This document shows, one piece after another, positions 58,716 to 64,000 of a stretch of 64,000 bases of DNA; the stretch's first letter is position 1, and every line of letters begins with the position of its first letter. The translations under genes were made by a program, and so were the position numbers. This stretch comes from JAFEDN01 sp963832945 (GTDB lineage: Bacteria; Pseudomonadota; Gammaproteobacteria; Coxiellales; Coxiellaceae), in the NCBI GenBank assembly GCA_963832945.1, contig CAWHVV010000006.1, positions 434,001 to 498,000 of the forward strand, written 5' to 3'. The notes under the pieces are model-generated. The model was not told the origin of the DNA. It searched no databases and saw only the letters and a list, made by a program, of their open reading frames with translations.

Positions 58716-61700
58716 ATGGAGCGTGAACTTATACCCACATTAATACCCCCGCCTGGTGCTTCGCAGCCTTTATTAGCTCCAGCTAACACAGTAACCGATG
58801 ACAGCGAAGATAAAGACGGCGGTATCGGGCTGCGTACTTTAAACCGAATACTGGCTGATTCTATCCCTCATAATAAAGATACTGATGAACCAGATTTCAT
58901 TCAACCGGCAGTGGTGCTCCCCACTTCTGGCAGCATTCAGGCTGATTTAATGGAGAGCGCGGATGATGACCCAGAGATTCCGATGGATTATCAACTTTTA
59001 GCGGGGGATGATCAGAGCATCGGTTTGTACGATTTTTTAGCCACGTTGGGAATCACTCGCCAACAGATTGATCGCGCCAAAATTCCTAAAACGGTGTTAT
59101 TGAAATTGTATCAACAAGAATTTTCTTATTTTTCCTGGTTGAAATGGAGCAGCCTGGATCATGCCATAGAAAAGAATTTGCAATGGCCGTTGTTATCACC
59201 TGCGGATGTGGGGACAAGCGCGCCACAAACCTGCGATTATCGCGTTAGGCCGCATGAACGGGCCATTTTACTCAAGACGACCTGGGGGTTAATCAAAGCC
59301 TATGCGGTGCGCGGCTTTGTCCAGGGTATGGAGACGGGACTGTTAGAATCGGTACATTATTTTATTTATGCGATGCTGGCATATCGCTTGGGAGAATTAG
59401 CCAAAACCGGGCAATCGGATTTTGAAGAGTTTCAGGGTATTTTTTCCGGCTCCAATCAAAAAGGCATTGATAGTCTCGTCCAAAGTTTAGCTAAATTAGA
59501 AGTCCAAGGGCTGAAATTTATCTTGGCGGCTCCTTTCCTGCTCGGTGTTTTGCTGGGAATCGTGAAGATACGTAACGTTCGTCGGATGAGCGCACAAGAG
59601 TTCAAGGAAATGGCTGATCAGATTCACAGCCACCTAGCGCAGCCTGGCGGCTTTGGGCGAAATGTTTTTCTTGAAAAAATACCTTTGCTATCGACTATTT
59701 TATCTCTCGGCAGCCAAGTGCAAAAACTCGAACAATGGATACGCTGGGATGGACGATTAGACCGTCACCATCGGCGACAAGCGTTTGAACTCATTCGTCA
59801 AGTGGCTTGGGAAGGTGATAAAATCACCCAGCTTAACGCCTTAGAAAGCCTGGCGAAAATAGCGCATGGCATCGGTTTGAAAGATTTCCCACGGCTACAA
59901 CGAGCCGGTTATTCGCCCGAAGAATTAACAGAACTATTTTATATCAAAGCGACCGCACTGGCCGATGTAGAAACCTTGTCTCAACGAAGATTCGCCGGAA
60001 AAAAAATAGTAAAGTCAGGAAGAGTAATACAGTTATTCGCTCCTTTGCCGCGCCGATTATATGCGAGTTATTTACTCTGGTGGCTGGGTCAATCGACTTC
60101 CTGGTGGACACAGCGGTTACCTTTTGCGCTGCTGAAAACGGTGAAGTTAGCATTGGAAGCACTATTCCTGCGTGAGATCGCCGCCAGCATCCTCGAAGCC
60201 ATTCGTTGCCCGGATAAACCCGGATTTCAGTTTGCCGATGGCTACCAGGATTGGGCGTCGGATTATTCGGCGGAATGTTTTTCGACGCGGGTTAGTTTAT
60301 TTCGTACGCTTGACAGCAATGAAAGTGTTGATGCGTTGGTGGCAGAAATTCCGCATTACCACCTAACGGAATTGACCACGTTATATTTATACAACAAATA
60401 TTTAACCTCAGAAGAAGCCTCACAGATCATTCAAGCGGTGGTTCAACAAGGCGCTCATTTGCAGATGTTGGATTTGGGTCAGAACCACATCAAAGTCCTC
60501 AGCGAGGGCATGTTGAATGGGTTAAGTCAATTAACCTCCTTGTATTTGAGTAGTAACCAAATCAGCGTTCTCAGCGAAGGCGTGTTTAGTGGGTTAAGTC
60601 AATTAACCTCCTTGTATTTGAGTAGTAACCAAATCAGCGTTCTCAGCGAAGGCGTGTTTAGTGGGTTAAGTCAATTAACCTCCTTGTATTTGAGTTATAA
60701 CCAAATCAGCGTTCTTAGCGAGGGCGCGTTTAGTGGGTTAAGTCAATTAACCATCTTGGGTTTGGTTAATAACAACATCAGCGTTCTCAGCGAGAGCGTG
60801 TTTAGTGGGTTAAGTCAATTAACCTCCTTGGATTTGAGTAGTAACCAAATCAGCGTTCTCAGCGAAGGCGTGTTTAGTGGGTTAAGTCAATTAACCTCCT
60901 TGGATTTGAGTTATAACCAAATCAGTGTCCTCAGCGAAGGCGTGTTTAGTGGGTTAAGTCAATTAACCACCTTGAATTTGCAGTCTAACCAAATCAGCAT
61001 CTTCAGTGAAGGTACGTTTAGTGGGTTAAGCCAATTAACCACCTTAGATTTGTGGAACAACCAAATCAGCGCCCTCAGCAAAGGCGTGTTGAGTGGGTTA
61101 AGTCAATTGACCACCTTGGATTTGGGTGGTAACCAAATCAGTGTCCTCAGCGAGGGCGTGTTTAGTGGGTTAAGTCGATTAACCTCCTTGTATTTGCACC
61201 AGAACCTAATCAGCGTCCTCAGCGAAGGCGTGTTTAGTGGGTTAAGTCAATTAACCACCCTGTATTTGTATTGGAACCAAATCAGCGTTCTCAGCGAGGG
61301 CGTGTTTGGTGAATTAAGTCAATTACAAATTTTATATTTATCGGACAATTTCTTGAATACCAGCACCCTCATCAGTATTCTGCCCTCTCTGCCAATGACC
61401 CTCACTGCTTTAGATATTTCTTTAAACCAAATCAGCACCCTCCCTCAAAATTTCTCAACCTTGTTACCGCTTGGCCTAAAGAGTTTATTGGTGGGAGGCA
61501 ATAGCTTTATTCCCCGTGTGTTAACACAAGAGTTTATGCAATATTTCCCTTTTCGGTTAACCACCCTTGGACTCGAATCTTCTTTTATTGTAAATATCAC
61601 GAACAATAGTTTTTCAGGTTTTTCTGCGTTAACCATCTTGTATTTGGGTAATAACCAAATTAGCATTCTCAGTGAGGGCGCTTTTAGTGGATTAAGTCAA

Positions 61701-62879
61701 TTAACCTACTTGAGTTTGGGGGGTAACCAAATTAGCGTTCTCAGTGAGGGCATGTTTAGTGGGTTAAGTCAATTAACCACCTTGGGTTTGGGTGGTAACC
61801 AAATCAGTGTCCTCAGTGAGGGCGTGTTTAGTGGGTTAAGTCAATTAACCACCTTGGGTTTGGGTTATAACCAAATCAGCGTTCTCAGCGAGGGCGTGTT
61901 CAGTGGGTTAAGTCAATTAACCTATTTGGAGTTGAGTTATAACCAAATCAGCGTTCTTAGGGAGGGCGCGTTTAGTGGGTTAAGTCAATTAACCATCTTG
62001 GGTTTGGTTAATAACAACATCAGCGTTCTCAGCGAGGGCGCGTTTAGTGGGTTAAGTCAATTAACCTCCTTGTATTTGGGTGGTAACCAAATCAGCGTTC
62101 TTAGCGAGGGCGTGTTAAGTGGGTTAAGTCAATTAACCTCCTTGTATTTGGCTGATAACCAATTAAATGACACCGCCATCCAGAATTTAACTCGAAATTT
62201 CCCTTATCAGTTAAATACCTTAGAGGTTAATAATAACCAAATCAGCAATGACGGCGCGCTTACTTTGGCAGAAATTCTGCCTTGCACAAACCTCACATAC
62301 ATTAGTTTTACAGGTAATCCGGCTAACGATACAGCCCTGGCCATCGCGACGCAACAAACGGCATTGCAAAAAATCTGTGAGGATCAACGGTGTCATGCCA
62401 ATTTACCCGCAACCGAATCTTGCGGTGTAAATACCAATCCTTCGACCACTGCTCAAATGATATGGGAATTATTCGACAGTGCTAGTGAAGTAGATGAAAC
62501 CCAATCAGATTCGCCGGATCATTTTGATTGGCCTCATCCTGTCGAAACTCTGTCATTTCAACCGACTTCAGCCTTACCGAATAGTACTTCAGAATCTACG
62601 CCGTCATTACTCACTCCAATAGAGGCAGGCGCTATGATTCTAGGTGTGGCTGGATTGAGCATTCTGCTTTATAAAAACAGTACCTGGATACAAGCCATCG
62701 TCAACACCGGCAGCAATCTCTTTCAACGCTGTTGGGGTGGTGGAAAAGCAGAAGAAACCAAGCCGACTTCTCCGGCTCACTCAGTTCATAGCCGATATGC
62801 TTTCCTTCTGAATTTACCGACTTTTTCAGCACAACGAGTTTCAGCAGTTACCAGAACAACGGATATGACGCTACACTGA
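58716..62879 (+). CDS. Large LRR membrane protein, 24-residue typical-type repeats, 1387 aa
   Basis: ATG 58716 (MERELIPTL) is chosen because GGGAG is 8 bp upstream; the ATG at 58710 is too close. Residues of about 90-570 are the domain shared with the 39744 protein (SWLKWSSLDHAIEKNLQWPLLS, LLKTTWGLIKAYAVRGFVQG, KGIDSLVQSLAKLE, SILEAIRCPDKPGF). About 26 LRRs follow, mostly the 24-residue typical class (LTSLYLSSNQISVLSEGVFS), with an irregular island near repeats 13-16. The LRR block closes with ICEDQRCHANLP, then a Ser/Thr/Pro-rich linker and a C-terminal transmembrane helix (AGAMILGVAGLSILLYKN). Typical-class LRRs are those of animal Toll-like and Slit proteins. Probable surface or effector binding protein. 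Confidence 0.8.
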   Translation: MERELIPTLIPPPGASQPLLAPANTVTDDSEDKDGGIGLRTLNRILADSIPHNKDTDEPDFIQPAVVLPTSGSIQADLMESADDDPEIPMDYQLLAGDDQSIGLYDFLATLGITRQQIDRAKIPKTVLLKLYQQEFSYFSWLKWSSLDHAIEKNLQWPLLSPADVGTSAPQTCDYRVRPHERAILLKTTWGLIKAYAVRGFVQGMETGLLESVHYFIYAMLAYRLGELAKTGQSDFEEFQGIFSGSNQKGIDSLVQSLAKLEVQGLKFILAAPFLLGVLLGIVKIRNVRRMSAQEFKEMADQIHSHLAQPGGFGRNVFLEKIPLLSTILSLGSQVQKLEQWIRWDGRLDRHHRRQAFELIRQVAWEGDKITQLNALESLAKIAHGIGLKDFPRLQRAGYSPEELTELFYIKATALADVETLSQRRFAGKKIVKSGRVIQLFAPLPRRLYASYLLWWLGQSTSWWTQRLPFALLKTVKLALEALFLREIAASILEAIRCPDKPGFQFADGYQDWASDYSAECFSTRVSLFRTLDSNESVDALVAEIPHYHLTELTTLYLYNKYLTSEEASQIIQAVVQQGAHLQMLDLGQNHIKVLSEGMLNGLSQLTSLYLSSNQISVLSEGVFSGLSQLTSLYLSSNQISVLSEGVFSGLSQLTSLYLSYNQISVLSEGAFSGLSQLTILGLVNNNISVLSESVFSGLSQLTSLDLSSNQISVLSEGVFSGLSQLTSLDLSYNQISVLSEGVFSGLSQLTTLNLQSNQISIFSEGTFSGLSQLTTLDLWNNQISALSKGVLSGLSQLTTLDLGGNQISVLSEGVFSGLSRLTSLYLHQNLISVLSEGVFSGLSQLTTLYLYWNQISVLSEGVFGELSQLQILYLSDNFLNTSTLISILPSLPMTLTALDISLNQISTLPQNFSTLLPLGLKSLLVGGNSFIPRVLTQEFMQYFPFRLTTLGLESSFIVNITNNSFSGFSALTILYLGNNQISILSEGAFSGLSQLTYLSLGGNQISVLSEGMFSGLSQLTTLGLGGNQISVLSEGVFSGLSQLTTLGLGYNQISVLSEGVFSGLSQLTYLELSYNQISVLREGAFSGLSQLTILGLVNNNISVLSEGAFSGLSQLTSLYLGGNQISVLSEGVLSGLSQLTSLYLADNQLNDTAIQNLTRNFPYQLNTLEVNNNQISNDGALTLAEILPCTNLTYISFTGNPANDTALAIATQQTALQKICEDQRCHANLPATESCGVNTNPSTTAQMIWELFDSASEVDETQSDSPDHFDWPHPVETLSFQPTSALPNSTSESTPSLLTPIEAGAMILGVAGLSILLYKNSTWIQAIVNTGSNLFQRCWGGGKAEETKPTSPAHSVHSRYAFLLNLPTFSAQRVSAVTRTTDMTLH
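60517..62150 (+). repeat. 72-bp tandem repeats encoding LRRs
   Basis: Units of 72 bp (AGTGGGTTAAGTCAATTAAC ... AACCAAATCAGCGTTCTCAG) are nearly identical at the DNA level in two blocks (about 60517-61320 and 61640-62150), pointing to recent unequal crossing-over or slippage. Confidence 0.8.
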
Positions 62880-63190
62880 GTACTCGCTTGGCATGATAGA
62901 AAAGTCCAGGCAGCGGGCGCAATTTTTTATCTACTGGATACGCTGTGAAGTATGACCCCTGATATAGCTTGTTCATGGGAGATCACATTTGCCACCGTTG
63001 TTCCCCGTCGAAGTAGACATTTTAATTCAGCGGCTGGCCAACTAGGTGAAACCTCGCGCGGATTGCTCACTTTGTGCCATTCGGGACGTTTAACGCTCTT
63101 TTCTATTTCCCGCAGCTCTGAAGACGCTTTGTGCCTTAGATCAGGCTGAGTGTCGAGGGTAGCACATCCCGAAGGCTGGCCTGGTGAAAA
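62880..63190. other. Intergenic, no feature supported
   Basis: 311 bp between the LRR gene and the transposase fragment. A 65-codon plus-strand frame (62952) lacks a ribosome binding site and family resemblance. Confidence 0.4.
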
Positions 63191-64000
63191 TCATCCAGTA
63201 GAAACAAATAATTCTTGGTACGCTTTTTGTTCCAATATTTTTGGAAAACGAAACGCTGAAATTCTTTTCGCCTGAACTGATTTTCCAATATTTTTTTTAT
63301 GCCATTCAATTATAGTTTTTGTTTTTACTGATTCCATTGCATTTTTAATCACATCTATTGTTGTTTTTGAGACGCAAGCTGCCAGAGATAATAACAATCC
63401 AGTAAAACCATTTTTTGCCTGTTGTTTTTCAATATTTTTCTGCTTCCCAAATAATGATTCAATAATTTCACTGCTACCTAACAAACGTTCTTTTGGTTTT
63501 GCATAAGATGATTCTTTTTCAACAAGCGCGATCATTTTCTGATTAAATATATCTGCATGATCTGAAAGTTTTAATTCTTCCAGTACTCTTTGCAAGTCAA
63601 GATGAGCATTTGTATATAAACCATTATTTCTAACGAAATTTTCTGTGCACGAAACAGCACACATCATATTTCTCCATCTGCTTATTGCAAATCTATATTC
63701 ATTCACCCAGACAAATTTCTCACGTATTTTTTTCGATGTATTTTTATTTTCTAACAGAAGAATTATATGACTACTCCAATTTATCAATGTTTCAATATTC
63801 ATATATCGTGATTTTGATTTTTGGTTTGGTGGAGATAAGTAGGCTAACTCTGTTTGCTGAAGATGATTTTTTGTCGACTGGCATAGTTTAATAAACGCTT
63901 TCCATACTTCACAATGTTCTAATATATTTTTTAATAAAGTAGCCAGTGCGTGCTTTATGTCGTAAATATAACGCGTGTTTTGATGCTCAGCACAAAAACG
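63191..64000 (-). CDS. Transposase, 5' part outside window
   Basis: The minus-strand frame is open to the window edge, so the apparent start at 63802 is internal. It reads TRYIYDIKHALATLLKNILE, QQTELAYLSPPNQKSKSRYM NIETLINW (joined), SSEIIESLFGKQKNIEKQQA and ends LFVSTG. The pattern YDIKH...TELAYLSPPNQKSKSRYMN...ESLFGK resembles a DDE-type transposase of host-associated gammaproteobacteria; I cannot name the IS family. The catalytic Asp residues would lie beyond the edge. Confidence 0.65.
   Translation of the reverse strand, partial: RFCAEHQNTRYIYDIKHALATLLKNILEHCEVWKAFIKLCQSTKNHLQQTELAYLSPPNQKSKSRYMNIETLINWSSHIILLLENKNTSKKIREKFVWVNEYRFAISRWRNMMCAVSCTENFVRNNGLYTNAHLDLQRVLEELKLSDHADIFNQKMIALVEKESSYAKPKERLLGSSEIIESLFGKQKNIEKQQAKNGFTGLLLSLAACVSKTTIDVIKNAMESVKTKTIIEWHKKNIGKSVQAKRISAFRFPKILEQKAYQELFVSTG

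Noticed and set aside
60517..62150. Regular repeats as a CRISPR array
   Set aside because: The 72-bp units keep an open frame and encode leucine-rich repeats; there are no unrelated spacers.
62952..63149. 65-codon frame MTPDIACSWEITFA
   Set aside because: No start signal and no resemblance to a known protein.

Overview
The window looks like part of a gammaproteobacterial chromosome from a host-associated, probably intracellular or protist-associated lineage (Legionellales/Coxiella-like is my guess; no marker gene here proves it). The grounds are the density of eukaryote-like proteins (integrin-type beta-propellers, CSPG/cadherin-like repeats, a TKL-type receptor kinase, an MLKL-like pseudokinase, leucine-rich repeat and Sel1 proteins), the many broken insertion sequences, and ordinary bacterial gene starts with strong GGAGG ribosome binding sites.

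Region 1 (1-37610), all on the plus strand, is a tandem array. Six large genes (1-4527, 6007-8499, 8620-13258, 13335-19505, 21099-26765, 27021-32001) share one plan: a short MK(Q/N)GQFP-like N-terminus without a recognisable signal peptide, exactly seven FG-GAP blades (twice seven in the 13335 gene), a stalk of 1 to 11 CSPG/cadherin-like repeats, one transmembrane helix and a cytoplasmic tail, in most members a shared domain with a Cys-Cys pair. Two copies of an unrecognised 466-472 residue protein (4564, 19641) lie between them. The 13335 protein has a dystroglycan-type cadherin-like domain and ends in CCIS, a possible CaaX prenylation box. The array ends with a gene split by a one-base shift (32108-35804) that, when restored, encodes FG-GAP blades, CSPG repeats, a GxxxG transmembrane helix and an intact TKL-type kinase, in other words a receptor kinase. 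It is followed 24 bases later by a 593-residue protein with an MLKL-like helical bundle, a kinase domain with NFG instead of DFG, and Sel1 repeats. Four array genes carry one small lesion each (9040, 24135, 27863-27867, about 34365), which means recent decay, switchable expression or assembly errors.

Region 2 (37611-49500) is mobile DNA. It holds an IS91-type chimera remnant, a 120-bp inverted-repeat element, a large LRR membrane protein (39744-43118), and an integrated element with a DUF3987-type protein, an AlpA-like excisionase, a ribbon-helix-helix-like protein and a tyrosine integrase. These are followed by a HigBA-type toxin-antitoxin pair, transposase scraps and a 41-bp 3' half of tRNA-Phe that looks like an attachment core.

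Region 3 (49500-53700) is a two-gene module (a multi-spanning membrane protein and a Sel1/coiled-coil protein) bracketed by two nearly identical 97-bp direct repeats. Region 4 (53700-58700) holds a LuxR HTH fragment, a pair of large palindromes, an IS21-type element with istA/istB, a RadC fragment and a 7-bp microsatellite. Region 5 (58716-62879) is a second LRR membrane protein with the same N-terminal and C-terminal scaffold as the first but a different class of LRR. A truncated transposase runs off the right edge.

My reading is that the window is a surface-receptor or effector island. Array proteins would present integrin-like heads on stalks of variable length, a receptor kinase and an MLKL-like pseudokinase would supply signalling, and LRR proteins would add further binding surfaces. 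No export route, partner or function can be established from the sequence alone.
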